Of a stretch of 33,270 nt of DNA, positions 14,554 to 22,358 are shown in pieces. Source of the stretch: CAMLLJ01 sp035759585 (GTDB lineage Bacteria > Gemmatimonadota > Gemmatimonadetes > Gemmatimonadales > GWC2-71-9); contig DASTUP010000134.1 of assembly GCA_035759585.1 (NCBI GenBank), forward strand, positions 1 through 33,270. Reading direction: 5' to 3'. The notes beneath the pieces were generated by a model that did not search any database, was not told the DNA's origin, and worked only from the letters and a program-made list of their open reading frames with translations. Numbering within the stretch: the first letter of the stretch is position 1; each line of letters opens with the position of its first letter. A program made the position numbers and the translations under genes.

Positions 14554-15140
14554 AGCAGCTCCGCCTGGGTGAGTTCCTGCGCCGTATTGACGTTGAAGAA
14601 GAGTCGCTCGGGGTCGCCGAGCTCGGCAATGCGCTTCGCCGGGATCGTCGCGACGCGAATCTGCGGATGGAATCCGATCGCCCGCAGGTCGCCGGCGGCG
14701 ATGCACGCTTCGATCGGGCCGCGGCACGCGGCTCCATACGCCGCGCAGAGCGGCTCCACGCCGCGCCGGCCTCCGCTTTCCGGAAGGCAGGCGTCGGCCG
14801 ACTCGAGTCCGCGGGCGAGCTCCCTGATCAGGCCCTCCGTGACGAACGGCATGTCCCACGCGACGCACACCACGGGCGCGGGCGCTTCGACGACCGCCGT
14901 AAGAATGCCGCCGAGCGAGCCGGCGCCGGGAACGACGTCACCGACCACCCGCAGGCCGGGCACCCACGATGCTGCCTCCGGCGAATTGGCGACGAGCAGG
15001 GGGGCTCGGCCCAACGTTCCCTCGAGCAGCGCCGCAAGCCGATCGATGATGCGTGTCCCGCCCACCCGCTCGAGGCCCTTCGGCCCTCCGCCGAATCGCG
15101 TTGCGCCGCCGCCCGCCAGAATGGCGCCGCCAACGTTCAA
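14529..15140 (-). CDS. mobA: Molybdenum cofactor guanylyltransferase MobA
   Basis: MobA transfers GMP from GTP to the molybdenum cofactor, making the MGD form used by DMSO-reductase-family enzymes such as formate dehydrogenase. The 203-residue protein has the nucleotidyltransferase signature GGAILAGGGATRFGGGPKGL at its N-terminus, PGAGSLGGILTAV, the metal-binding VAWDMPFV, EPLCAAYG, and FFNVNTAQEL near the end. The only suitable start is a TTG at 15140 that overlaps the stop of the preceding barrel-protein gene (TTGA), which also predicts low, coupled translation. The R-F-G-G-G-P-K-G loop replaces the usual RMGxDKA, so a related sugar-nucleotide activity cannot be excluded, but the mobB/moeA context favours MobA. 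Confidence 0.9.
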   Translation of the reverse strand: MNVGGAILAGGGATRFGGGPKGLERVGGTRIIDRLAALLEGTLGRAPLLVANSPEAASWVPGLRVVGDVVPGAGSLGGILTAVVEAPAPVVCVAWDMPFVTEGLIRELARGLESADACLPESGGRRGVEPLCAAYGAACRGPIEACIAAGDLRAIGFHPQIRVATIPAKRIAELGDPERLFFNVNTAQELTQAELLWRRESSP

Positions 15141-15949
15141 TATCGCCGGCCCCGCTGCCGCTCCAGCACTACGTCGAACCCGATCTGGAACCCCCAGAGG
15201 TGACGGTACCGGAGCGAGGTCGGAGGGGGTGCGCCGTCCTGGACCGTCGGTCCGGTGACGCCGCGGACGCCGACGATCCGATCCGTCACCTCCCATCGCA
15301 CCTGGTATCCCTTCCCGATGACGGCGGTAAAGCCGAGGGCGAGGGTCGCCGCGCCGGTGAGCCGGGTATTCGTTTCGTCGGGATACAGCTCCACCTCGAC
15401 GGGAAGGCCGTCGGGATTCGTAAAGCGCCCGATCATCCGGATCGAGCTGTGCGTGCTGATCACGCCGCCGAGCCCGACCCGTGCATACGGCGAGATCGTC
15501 CTCCGGCTGTTGATGCGATAGATGACGCCCGCGCCGACCAGCACCGCGGAGCCCGAGGTCTCGGAGTTGTCGATGTTCGCGCAGACGGCCGTGTTGCGGG
15601 ACGATCCGGTCGGCTGTGTCCGCGTGCACGAGTCCCGGAAGCCGAGCCCGATGAGCTGCGCTTCCCCCATGAGGCCGATGTGATCGCCCGCGAAGTAGAT
15701 GCCCTGCGCGCCGAAAGTGAGTGATGGGCGAACGCGGCGCGTCACGGTCAGCGTATCGATCAGGATAGGGTCGGTGAACTGGTCGTCATAGAGCGGCTGG
15801 CCCAGGACTCGCCACCCGGACGTGCCCGGGATGTAGCCGGCGTTGACGCTCAACACGAGGCGCGCCCGGTCGGCCGTGGCCTGCGCCGAAAGCGTCCCGC
15901 TGCCCGCCATCACGATCGCGAAGAAGGAGAGGAGCCGGCGCGAGTGCAT
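15137..15949 (-). CDS. Outer-membrane beta-barrel protein, function unknown
   Basis: This 270-residue protein begins with a signal peptide (MHSRRLLSFFAIVMAGSGTLSAQA). The remainder alternates polar and hydrophobic residues in short strands rich in Gly and aromatic residues, for example FGAQGIYFAGDHIGLMGEAQLIGLGF, GAGVIYRINSRRTISPYARVGLGG and the C-terminal HLWGFQIGFDVVLERQRGRRY. About eight to ten strands are plausible, as in small OmpA/OmpW-like barrels. It contains a Cys pair (in DSCTR and VCANI) that could form an extracellular disulfide. I do not recognise a specific family. It sits between the CoA-binding gene (TGATG overlap) and mobA (TTGA overlap), with no evident functional link to cofactor synthesis. 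Confidence 0.7.
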   Translation of the reverse strand: MHSRRLLSFFAIVMAGSGTLSAQATADRARLVLSVNAGYIPGTSGWRVLGQPLYDDQFTDPILIDTLTVTRRVRPSLTFGAQGIYFAGDHIGLMGEAQLIGLGFRDSCTRTQPTGSSRNTAVCANIDNSETSGSAVLVGAGVIYRINSRRTISPYARVGLGGVISTHSSIRMIGRFTNPDGLPVEVELYPDETNTRLTGAATLALGFTAVIGKGYQVRWEVTDRIVGVRGVTGPTVQDGAPPPTSLRYRHLWGFQIGFDVVLERQRGRRY

Positions 15950-16362
15950 CAGAGCCCCATGAGTTGATGGTCGACCGCGAGGCAACGATTCTGAACCGCG
16001 GGAATCCCGGCTGCCTCGAGCTCGGCGAGTGCCGCATCGTGCCGGATTCCTACCTGTAGCCAGACGAGCATCGGGCGCACGGCGACACACCCCGGCACCA
16101 GGGCGGGAATGGCCTCGGAGCGGCGAAAGACGTCCACTACATCGATCGGGCCCGCGGCGCCGGCGCTTTCCAGATCGGGGAAGCCCTGCTCACCGAGGAC
16201 CACTTCCGCTCGCGGATGGATGGGAATGATGGTGTACCCGACGCGCTGGAGATACCTGGCGACGCCGTAGGCCGGCCGCATCGGGTTGTCCCTGAGGCCG
16301 ATCACCGCAATCCGCTTTGCGGCGAGGAGGGTCGAGCGCAGGTCGGATTCGGAGGGAGGCAT
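15949..16362 (-). CDS. CoA-binding domain protein, YccU-like
   Basis: This is a 137-residue single-domain Rossmann-fold protein of the CoA-binding (YccU) family. The glycine-rich AVIGLRDNPMRPAYGVARYLQRVGYTIIPIHP segment is the nucleotide-binding first unit, followed by DVVDVFRRSEAIPAL, MLVWLQVGIRHDAAL and the terminal VQNRCLAVDHQ. Its role in most bacteria is unknown; the isolated domain resembles the CoA-binding module of succinyl-CoA synthetase. Two starts are possible, GTG at 16365 (overlapping the fdhD stop as GTGA) and ATG at 16362 (TGATG); they differ by one residue. The gene is in the middle of the gpmI-moeA operon. Confidence 0.88.
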   Translation of the reverse strand: MPPSESDLRSTLLAAKRIAVIGLRDNPMRPAYGVARYLQRVGYTIIPIHPRAEVVLGEQGFPDLESAGAAGPIDVVDVFRRSEAIPALVPGCVAVRPMLVWLQVGIRHDAALAELEAAGIPAVQNRCLAVDHQLMGL

Positions 16363-17135
16363 CACGACTCTCGCGGCGGAGGCCCATGCCGGTGGGGATG
16401 GCCGCTCACCGCTCGGCCGACGAGGACCATTCCGGAGCGGCGCGCGATCTCCACCGCCAGCGTGGAAGGCACCGACGGCGTCGCCACCCAGGCGAGCCCG
16501 GCGCGGGATGCCTTGAAGGCAAGCTCTCCCGAGATTCGTCCCGTCACGAGCATGCCGAGCCCTTGGACAGGCCGACGGGCGAGGAGGGCGATGCCGATCG
16601 CCTTGTCCACCGCGTTGTGCCGGCCGATGTCTTCGGCATGCGCGATGAGCTCCGCTCCATCGGTAAGTGCGGCGGCGTGAATGCCGCCGGTTTCGCGATA
16701 TCGCTCGCCGCGGCCGAAGAGGTCCTTGAATCGGGCGCGAAGGATCTCCACTGCGGGGGGCTCGCCTCGCGCCGGCTCGGCTTCGACCGTAACCGGATCG
16801 GCAAGGAAGGTCGTGACGGCGCCGCAGCCCGATGCGAGCACCGGCCGGCGCCGCTCCGCATCCACGCGCGCCACCTGTTCCGGATCCACCTCGGCCCAGA
16901 ACCCGAGATCACTTGCGCATGGCCGGAGCCGGACGCCCTCGGCGTCGTCGATGAACCCTTCGCCATGGAGCCAGCCGATGGCCAGCTCCTCGAGGAGATC
17001 CGGCGTGCACATCCAGGTGACCAAGGGCCGGCCGTTGACCTCGAGCCAGACGGGCACTTCCTCGACCGCCGCCGAGTCCGCCATCCCGCCGCCGCGCTTC
17101 GGCGGGCGTTCAGGCGGCGCGGCGCGATCGGACAT
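16362..17135 (-). CDS. fdhD: Formate dehydrogenase sulfurtransferase FdhD
   Basis: FdhD receives sulfur from a cysteine desulfurase and sulfurates the bis-MGD cofactor of formate dehydrogenase. The 257-residue product carries the expected blocks: PVWLEVNGRPLVTWMCTPDLLEELAIGWLHGEGFI, VLASGCG, GGIHAAAL, EDIGRHNAVDKAIG, GRISGELAFKASRAGLAWVAT and SVPSTLAVEIA. Cys104 of SGCGAVT aligns with the first Cys of the usual CGVC loop, while the second Cys position is Val, so this FdhD has a single-cysteine loop. The start is the ATG at 17135, two bases after the barrel gene stop. Its presence with mobA, mobB and moeA argues for a molybdenum- or tungsten-dependent formate dehydrogenase elsewhere. Confidence 0.95.
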   Translation of the reverse strand: MSDRAAPPERPPKRGGGMADSAAVEEVPVWLEVNGRPLVTWMCTPDLLEELAIGWLHGEGFIDDAEGVRLRPCASDLGFWAEVDPEQVARVDAERRRPVLASGCGAVTTFLADPVTVEAEPARGEPPAVEILRARFKDLFGRGERYRETGGIHAAALTDGAELIAHAEDIGRHNAVDKAIGIALLARRPVQGLGMLVTGRISGELAFKASRAGLAWVATPSVPSTLAVEIARRSGMVLVGRAVSGHPHRHGPPPRES

Positions 17136-17137
17136 CG

Positions 17138-17866
17138 TCAGAACCTGACCATGTACCCGAGGCCGACCTGGAACCAGGGGTTGATGGACCATTCATCGAG
17201 CTTCCCATCCGGGATCACCGCGTTGGGTGCCTCCGGGGTGCCGGGCTCCTCCGGCGGCTCGATGCCGAAGGACGTCGGATAATTCACCTTCCAGAAGACC
17301 CCGCGGACTTCCGCCCGCAGGTGCAGGTTCCGCGTGATGAAGTACCGCGTACCCAGCTGTGGCCCGACGTAGAACTTGCTCCCGAAATCATAGCCGCTCG
17401 TATCTGCGGCAAGGTCCTCCCCGAACGCAATGCCGAGCGTCACACCCGTGAAGGGGGCGAGCCCGTGCCAGGTCTTCCCTCCGGTGACGTTGAACTGGAC
17501 CGTGGCATCGAGGAAGGTCGTGGTCTGGTCGAATGGACCGGTGCGGCGGCGGGCCAGCGCCACGAAGGGATCGACGATGAACCGGTCGAGCGCGCCGCGG
17601 GAGGCGCTGAACCCGAACTGGACCGTCTTTCCCGCGCGCAGATCGTAGCGAAGGCCGTAGGTGTACCCGTTGTGGGCGCCGATGCCGAACTTGCCACCGC
17701 CGCCCGCGAAATACCCCGCGACCGGCGTGATGCTGTGCGCGTCCACGATGTCGCGGTAGGGACTGGCGCCGGGCGCATGCCCGACTTGCGCAGCGAGCGG
17801 AGCAGCCGCTCCGAAGGAAAGCAGGATCGCACCGGCGGTCAGCAGTGTACGCATGGTCCTCATCAT
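17138..17866 (-). CDS. Outer-membrane beta-barrel protein, function unknown
   Basis: The 242-residue precursor has a signal peptide (MMRTMRTLLTAGAILLSFGAAAPLAAQ) and a mature part of short amphipathic strands: TPVAGYFAGGGGKFGIG, GYTYGLRYDLRAG, VQFGFSASRGAL, ATVQFNVTGG, FTGVTLGIAFGED, FYVGPQLGTRYFITRNLHLRAEVRGVFWKVNYP and a final NPWFQVGLGYMVRF that ends in Phe, as outer-membrane barrels usually do. An eight-strand barrel of the OmpA/OmpW-like class is likely. No specific family is recognised. Two tandem ATGs at 17866 and 17863 both overlap the gpmI stop; they differ by one residue. It is not clearly related in sequence to the barrel protein at 15137-15949. Confidence 0.72.
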   Translation of the reverse strand: MMRTMRTLLTAGAILLSFGAAAPLAAQVGHAPGASPYRDIVDAHSITPVAGYFAGGGGKFGIGAHNGYTYGLRYDLRAGKTVQFGFSASRGALDRFIVDPFVALARRRTGPFDQTTTFLDATVQFNVTGGKTWHGLAPFTGVTLGIAFGEDLAADTSGYDFGSKFYVGPQLGTRYFITRNLHLRAEVRGVFWKVNYPTSFGIEPPEEPGTPEAPNAVIPDGKLDEWSINPWFQVGLGYMVRF

Positions 17867-19416
17867 GGTTCGCGAAGGTCCTTCCCCGTCATCTCCGGCG
17901 GCGGCTCGATGCCGAGGAGCCGGAGGACGGTAGGGCCGACATCGCAGAGCGCCCCACCGGGCCGGAGGCGCGAAGCACCGGCGCGGAGCGCCACGAGCGG
18001 AACGGGATTCGTCGTGTGCGCGGTATGCGGTCCGCCGCCCACGGGGTCGATCATCATTTCGCAGTTGCCGTGGTCCGCGGTCACCAGGACGGCCGCACCC
18101 GCCGATTCCGCCGCCGCGAGCACCCGGCCGAGGCATGCGTCCACGGTCTCCACCGCACGGATGATTGCGGGCACGACACCGGTATGCCCGACCATGTCCG
18201 CATTCGCGTAGTTGCAGAGAAAGAAGTCATGCTCGCCGGCGGCGAGGGCGGCGCAGAGCGTATCGGTGATTCCGGCGGCACTCATCTCGGGCGCCAGGTC
18301 GTAGGTCGCGACCTTCTGCGACGGCACCAGGCGCCGCTCCTCGCCCCGGAACGGCGGCTCGTGGCCGCCGTTGAAGAAATAGGTGACGTGCGGATACTTC
18401 TCGGTCTCCGCCGTCCGGAGCTGGGTCCGCCCGTGCGCCTCCAGCACCTCGGCCACGATGCGCGCCATGCTGAAGGGAGGAAACGCCTGCGGCAGCGTGA
18501 AGGTCTGGTCGTACTGCGTCATCGTCACGGCCTCGATCTCGGGCCGGTCCGATACGTCGAAGCCCGCGAACCCTTCGGCCGTCAGCGCAGACACGATCTG
18601 GCGCATCCGGTCGCTGCGGTAGTTGACGCAGATCATGGCATCGCCGTTGCGCATCGGCGCCGCGGGCGCGCCGTTCCGGTGAACGACGAGCGGGCGGATG
18701 AACTCGTCGGTCTCGCCCCGCGCATGGCATGCCTCGACGGCCTGTGCCGGATCGGTGACCGCCACGCCCGCGCCATGCACGAGCGCGTCGTACGCGATGC
18801 GCGTGCGCTCCCAGCGGCGATCGCGGTCCATCCCGTAGTACCGGCCGGTGAGCGATGCGATGACCCCCCGGCCGCCGGCGATGCGTTCGATGTCCCGCTC
18901 GAGCCGGCGGACGACCTCGGCACCGAGCGTCGGCGAAGCATCGCGGCCATCGAGAAAGCCCTGGATCGCGATGCGCGGAACGTCGAGGCGCATTCCGAGC
19001 TCGACGCACGCGAGAAGGTGCGTGTCCATCGCGTGGACGCCTCCGGGGCCGAGCAGCCCCACGAGGTGCAGCGTCCCGCCCGTGCGCCGGAGGTGCCGGC
19101 CGAGCGCGAGGAACGGCTCGAGCGTGAAGAACTCGCCGCTCCCGATGCTCTGGTTGATCCGGACCAGATCCTGCGGCACCACCCGCCCGGCGCCGAGGTT
19201 CAGGTGCCCGACCTCGCTGTTGCCCATCTGGCCCGGGGGAAGTCCGACGGCGAGCCCACTGGCATCGAGCAGCGTCCGCGCATCCGACGACCAGAGTCGC
19301 TGCCACACCGGCGCGTGGGCGAGCTCGATGGCATTTCCCTCGCGCTCCTTCCGATAGCCCCACCCGTCCAGCACGACCAGCACGACCGGCGCGCGGCGCG
19401 CGGTTCCGTTTGACAT
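17863..19416 (-). CDS. gpmI: 2,3-bisphosphoglycerate-independent phosphoglycerate mutase
   Basis: GpmI interconverts 3- and 2-phosphoglycerate in glycolysis and gluconeogenesis, using two Mn ions. The 517-residue protein is full length. Asp17 (VVLDGWG) and the phosphorylated Ser67 (GQMGNSEVGHLNLGAGR) are in place, followed by the inserted transferase domain with IQGFLDGRDASP, SLTGRYYGMDRD and ICVNYRSDRMRQI, and the C-terminal phosphatase half with TYFFNGGHEPPF, EMSAAGITD, NYANADMVGHTG and VLVTADHGNCE. The ATG at 19416 follows a GGAG ribosome-binding site. It is the first gene of an eight-gene overlapping operon. The start codon overlaps, on the other strand, the -35 box of the divergent promoter at 19410-19438. 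Confidence 0.97.
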   Translation of the reverse strand: MSNGTARRAPVVLVVLDGWGYRKEREGNAIELAHAPVWQRLWSSDARTLLDASGLAVGLPPGQMGNSEVGHLNLGAGRVVPQDLVRINQSIGSGEFFTLEPFLALGRHLRRTGGTLHLVGLLGPGGVHAMDTHLLACVELGMRLDVPRIAIQGFLDGRDASPTLGAEVVRRLERDIERIAGGRGVIASLTGRYYGMDRDRRWERTRIAYDALVHGAGVAVTDPAQAVEACHARGETDEFIRPLVVHRNGAPAAPMRNGDAMICVNYRSDRMRQIVSALTAEGFAGFDVSDRPEIEAVTMTQYDQTFTLPQAFPPFSMARIVAEVLEAHGRTQLRTAETEKYPHVTYFFNGGHEPPFRGEERRLVPSQKVATYDLAPEMSAAGITDTLCAALAAGEHDFFLCNYANADMVGHTGVVPAIIRAVETVDACLGRVLAAAESAGAAVLVTADHGNCEMMIDPVGGGPHTAHTTNPVPLVALRAGASRLRPGGALCDVGPTVLRLLGIEPPPEMTGKDLREP

Positions 19417-19438
19417 GATTCTCCGCGTGTTCTACAAT
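19410..19438 (+). promoter_or_regulatory. Strong sigma70-type promoter driving the SH3-like gene
   Basis: TTGACA (19410-19415), a 17-base spacer and TACAAT (19433-19438) match the consensus at 11 of 12 positions with ideal spacing. The ATG of the plus-strand gene at 19447 lies eight bases beyond the -10, where transcription is expected to begin, so the mRNA should be leaderless or nearly so. The -35 overlaps the gpmI start codon on the minus strand, so polymerase binding here could interfere with gpmI expression. Confidence 0.8.
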
Positions 19439-19446
19439 GCCGGGCG

Positions 19447-20571
19447 ATGACTTACGCGCCGCAATCTAGTCCGCCCCGGACCCGGCTACCAGCCTGCATC
19501 ACGGCATTCCTCCTGCTGTGCGCGAGCGCGAGCGGCTCGCTCGAAGCGCAGCAGCGCCGCGGGGTGAGCGCCACGTCGGTTCACAATGCACCGAGCGGCG
19601 TGCTGCTCGCTCGCCTCTCCGAGCGGACCACGCTCACCACCGGCTCCGCGCGGAGCGGGTGGCGCGAGGTGACGCTCGACGGCTGGGTCGCGACATCCCT
19701 GCTGCGCGCCGATCGCCGCAACGGGTTCGATGTTTCGGTCACCGGCTCCGACGTTCGCCTTCGGGCGGAGCCGAACGGGGAAGAGATCGCGCTGATGGAA
19801 GAGGGGATGCTCCTCGATCGCATCGCGACCCGCGGCCGGTGGACCCACGTGCGCCGGAAGGGAGGGGTGCGGAGCTCCGCGCGCGCGGATGCTGCGCCCA
19901 CGCGTACGGCGCAGCGCGGCGAGCGCGCGGCTCCGGCTCGCGACTCGGCGGCCGCCGCCGCGCGGGACACCCAGCCCGACAGCGCGGCCGCGTACCGGCC
20001 GATGGTGCAGGCGCAGGCGCCGGTATCGGCCGCCCCCGCCCCGGGCGCCGATGCCGAGATCATGGAGGCTGCCCGGGCCGCGTCGCTGCATGCGGTGCCC
20101 GACGGCCCGCGGTCGGGAAGCTTCGTGCCGGGAACGCCGGTCACGATCATCGGCCGCGCAGGCGAGTGGGTGCGCGTGCGCGCCGAGGGATGGGTACGCG
20201 AATCGGAGCTCAAGCCGGCCACCGGCGGGCCGCTCGTGGGGGTCACTGCGGCGGAGGTGCGCGCCAACCCGGAGCGCTACGTCGGCGAGACGGTCGAGTG
20301 GCGCGTGCAGTACGTCTCCACCGCAATTGCCGATGAGCTTCGGCCCGAGATGCCACCTGGCCAGCCGTATATCCTGGCCCGGGGCCCGCTCCCCGAGCCC
20401 GGGTTCGTCTACATCATGGTGACTCCCGAGGAGCTCGCCCAGATCAGCGCATTCCCCGCGCTCACCGAGCTCACCGTGCGCGCCACCGTCCGCGCCGCGC
20501 GCACGCGCTTCCTCGCGACGCCCGTCATCCAGCTGCGGACGCTCGTATCGCCTGCCGCATCGCGCCGGTAG
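19447..20571 (+). CDS. Secreted protein with SH3-like repeats
   Basis: The 374-residue product has a signal peptide with a long n-region and core LPACITAFLLLCASASGSLEAQ. Three bacterial SH3-like modules follow: about residues 40-95 (VHNAPSG, GWREVTLDGWVATSLL), 97-140 (VRLRAEPNGEEIALMEEGMLL, GRWTHVRR) and 205-258 (LHAVPDGPRSGSFVPGTPVTIIG, EWVRVRAEGWVRESEL). An Ala/Pro-rich linker (about 142-200) separates the second and third. The C-terminal part (about 270-370) has EVRANPERYVGETVEWRVQYVS and VRATVRAARTRFLATPVIQL, resembling an OB-like domain. SH3b repeats often bind peptidoglycan, so an envelope role is likely. No ribosome-binding site precedes the ATG; the promoter predicts a leaderless transcript. 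The antiporter gene begins three bases downstream. Confidence 0.8.
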   Translation: MTYAPQSSPPRTRLPACITAFLLLCASASGSLEAQQRRGVSATSVHNAPSGVLLARLSERTTLTTGSARSGWREVTLDGWVATSLLRADRRNGFDVSVTGSDVRLRAEPNGEEIALMEEGMLLDRIATRGRWTHVRRKGGVRSSARADAAPTRTAQRGERAAPARDSAAAAARDTQPDSAAAYRPMVQAQAPVSAAPAPGADAEIMEAARAASLHAVPDGPRSGSFVPGTPVTIIGRAGEWVRVRAEGWVRESELKPATGGPLVGVTAAEVRANPERYVGETVEWRVQYVSTAIADELRPEMPPGQPYILARGPLPEPGFVYIMVTPEELAQISAFPALTELTVRATVRAARTRFLATPVIQLRTLVSPAASRR

Positions 20572-20574
20572 TCG

Positions 20575-21810
20575 ATGCTGCTGGCGGTGCCGACGGACGG
20601 CGTTCTTTCCATCCCCGAAATCCTCCTCGTCCTTGCGGCGACGCTCGCCGGGGCCAAGCTCCTCGGTGAGCTCGCCGAGCGGATCGGCCAGCCCGCGGTT
20701 CTCGGCGAGCTGATCGCCGGCGTCCTGCTCGGGCCGTCGGTGCTCGCCATCGTCGATCCCGGCATTCCCGTCGTTCACATTCTCGCCGAGATCGGCGTCG
20801 TCATCCTGCTCTTTCAGATCGGACTCGAGACCGACCTCAGAAAGCTGATCTCGGTCGGCGGAACTGCGGCGATGGTCGCGCTCGTCGGGGTCGCGCTGCC
20901 GTTCGGCCTCGGGTTCGGCATCGCCAAGGGACTCGGCTTCGGCCATCTCGAGACGCTCGTGATCGCTGCGGCACTCACCGCGACTTCAGTCGGGATCACG
21001 GCACGCGTGCTGTCCGACCTCGGGCGCCTGAACGACACCGAAAGCCAGGTCGTGCTGGGCGCGGCGGTCATCGACGACATCATCGGCCTCATCATCCTCG
21101 CCGTCGTATCGAAGCTCGTGGCCGGCGGCGAGCTCACGCCGCTCGGGATCACGGTCACGACGCTCACGGCGTTCGGGTTCGTCGTGGTCGCCCTGGGCAT
21201 CGGCCGGTTCGTGGTTCCGCCGCTCTTCGGCCTGCTGGAGCGGCTCGGCACCGAGCAGACGGTCGCGATCATGGGGCTCGTCGCCGCCTTCCTGGTCGCG
21301 GTCCTCGCGGACGCTGTAGGCTCGGCACTGATCATCGGCGCCTTCACGGCCGGACTGGTCTTCGCGCCGACGCGCCATGCGCACACGATCGAGCTCGGCG
21401 TCGTGCGGCTCGGCCACTTCTTCGTGCCGATCTTCTTCGTCTGGGTCGGGGCGTCGGTGGACGTCCGCACCTTCGGCGACCCGCGCGTGCTGCTCGTCGG
21501 TGGCCTGCTCATCGTAGCCGCCATCGCCGGGAAGCTGGCAGCCGGATTCGCGCCATTCTGGTTCAAGGGGAGGAAGCTCGTGGTGGGCGTCGGGATGATC
21601 CCGCGTGGCGAGGTTGGATTGATCTTCGCGCAGACCGGGTTGAGCGCGGGCGTGATCTCGACGGGCGATTTTTCCGCGCTGACGCTGATGGTGATCGTCA
21701 CGACTTTCATCGCGCCTCCCGCCCTCAAGCGACTCCTCGGCCCGCGCACCGGGACCGGAACGACCGGGGACGACGCGGAGCGACCCGGCAGCCTCGTGAG
21801 CGAGGCGTGA
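20575..21810 (+). CDS. CPA2-family cation/proton antiporter
   Basis: The 411-residue inner-membrane protein belongs to the monovalent cation:proton antiporter-2 family (KefB/GerN/NapA type) and probably exchanges Na+ or K+ for H+. It has about twelve to thirteen helices, the N-terminal GQPAVLGELIAGVLLGPS motif, FQIGLETDL, ATSVGITARVLSDLG, and the ion-binding Asp pair in GAAVIDDIIGLI (Asp167, Asp168), which points to electrogenic NapA-like exchange. FVPIFFVWVGASVD and GMIPRGEVGLIFAQTG complete the family pattern. It lacks the TrkA-N regulatory domain of KefB. It starts three bases after the SH3-like gene with no strong ribosome-binding site, so the two are likely co-transcribed and possibly coupled. 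Confidence 0.93.
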   Translation: MLLAVPTDGVLSIPEILLVLAATLAGAKLLGELAERIGQPAVLGELIAGVLLGPSVLAIVDPGIPVVHILAEIGVVILLFQIGLETDLRKLISVGGTAAMVALVGVALPFGLGFGIAKGLGFGHLETLVIAAALTATSVGITARVLSDLGRLNDTESQVVLGAAVIDDIIGLIILAVVSKLVAGGELTPLGITVTTLTAFGFVVVALGIGRFVVPPLFGLLERLGTEQTVAIMGLVAAFLVAVLADAVGSALIIGAFTAGLVFAPTRHAHTIELGVVRLGHFFVPIFFVWVGASVDVRTFGDPRVLLVGGLLIVAAIAGKLAAGFAPFWFKGRKLVVGVGMIPRGEVGLIFAQTGLSAGVISTGDFSALTLMVIVTTFIAPPALKRLLGPRTGTGTTGDDAERPGSLVSEA

Positions 21811-21910
21811 CCGTAAGGTCGGAGTAGCGGAGCGGGGCCGGGCGTGCCACTTTTCAGGGGACGTGATCTGCCGTGCCGAGCCGCCGGCGTCCGTACGCCC
21901 GGGAGCAGCC

Positions 21911-22282
21911 ATGAACGATCTACTGAGACAGCGCATTCTCCGCGCGCTCGAGACATTGAGCGACGACCGGGCGTACCAGGTCCTGGACTACGTCGAGTTC
22001 CTCGAGAGCAGGTACGCGGAGCGGCAGCGGCCCAGCGGGATCCTGGCGAAGCTGACCGAGACGGTCGAGGATACGATGCGGGCGGGAAAGCTTCCGGTGA
22101 AGGCCATCAGCGGCACCATGGGCATCATGGACAGCGCCGCCAAGGTCATGAAGGGCCTCGCTGCGGCGGGCCAGTCGGTCGTGGAGGAGGCGGTCAAGGT
22201 CGTCGAGCCGCCGAGGCCGCTGCCCCCTGCCGCGCCGCCGGCGGTCCCTCCGCGTCCGCCGGCGGAAGGCACCGGAAGTTGA
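21911..22282 (+). CDS. Small DUF2281-like helical protein with Pro-rich tail
   Basis: This 123-residue protein starts at an ATG behind a GGGAG ribosome-binding site; a longer in-frame ATG at 21863 lacks one. Residues 5-40 (LRQRILRALETLSDDRAYQVLDYVEFLESRYAERQ) resemble the DUF2281-type motif, a short helical element often found in small antitoxin-like or regulatory proteins. The centre (45-100) is amphipathic helix, and the tail is Pro/Ala-rich (PRPLPPAAPPAVPPRPP). No catalytic residues, signal peptide or membrane helix are seen. No toxin gene is adjacent, so a toxin-antitoxin role is not supported. It stands alone between the antiporter and an amino-acid permease, followed by a hairpin at 22293-22314. 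Confidence 0.75.
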   Translation: MNDLLRQRILRALETLSDDRAYQVLDYVEFLESRYAERQRPSGILAKLTETVEDTMRAGKLPVKAISGTMGIMDSAAKVMKGLAAAGQSVVEEAVKVVEPPRPLPPAAPPAVPPRPPAEGTGS

Positions 22283-22292
22283 GCACCAATCG

Positions 22293-22317
22293 ACGCCCAG
22301 CAGGTGCTGGGCGTTTC
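22293..22317 (+). terminator. Candidate terminator after the DUF2281-like gene
   Basis: ACGCCCAGCA (22293-22302) and TGCTGGGCGT (22305-22314) form a perfect 10-bp inverted repeat, realistically an 8-bp stem with a small loop, followed by TTTCC. The T-run is short, so termination may be partial; it could alternatively be a leader hairpin for the permease that starts at 22359. Confidence 0.5.
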
Positions 22318-22358
22318 CGTAGCCAGCGCAATTCCCATCCCATTGAATTGGAAACCAG

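Noticed and set aside
21791..21806. GCCTCG-TGAG-CGAGGC hairpin at the end of the antiporter gene
   Set aside because: It is inside the coding end, short and without a T-run, so a terminator call is not supported.
21911..22282. Toxin-antitoxin module suggested by the DUF2281-like protein
   Set aside because: No toxin-like gene (PIN, RelE or similar) is adjacent on either side.
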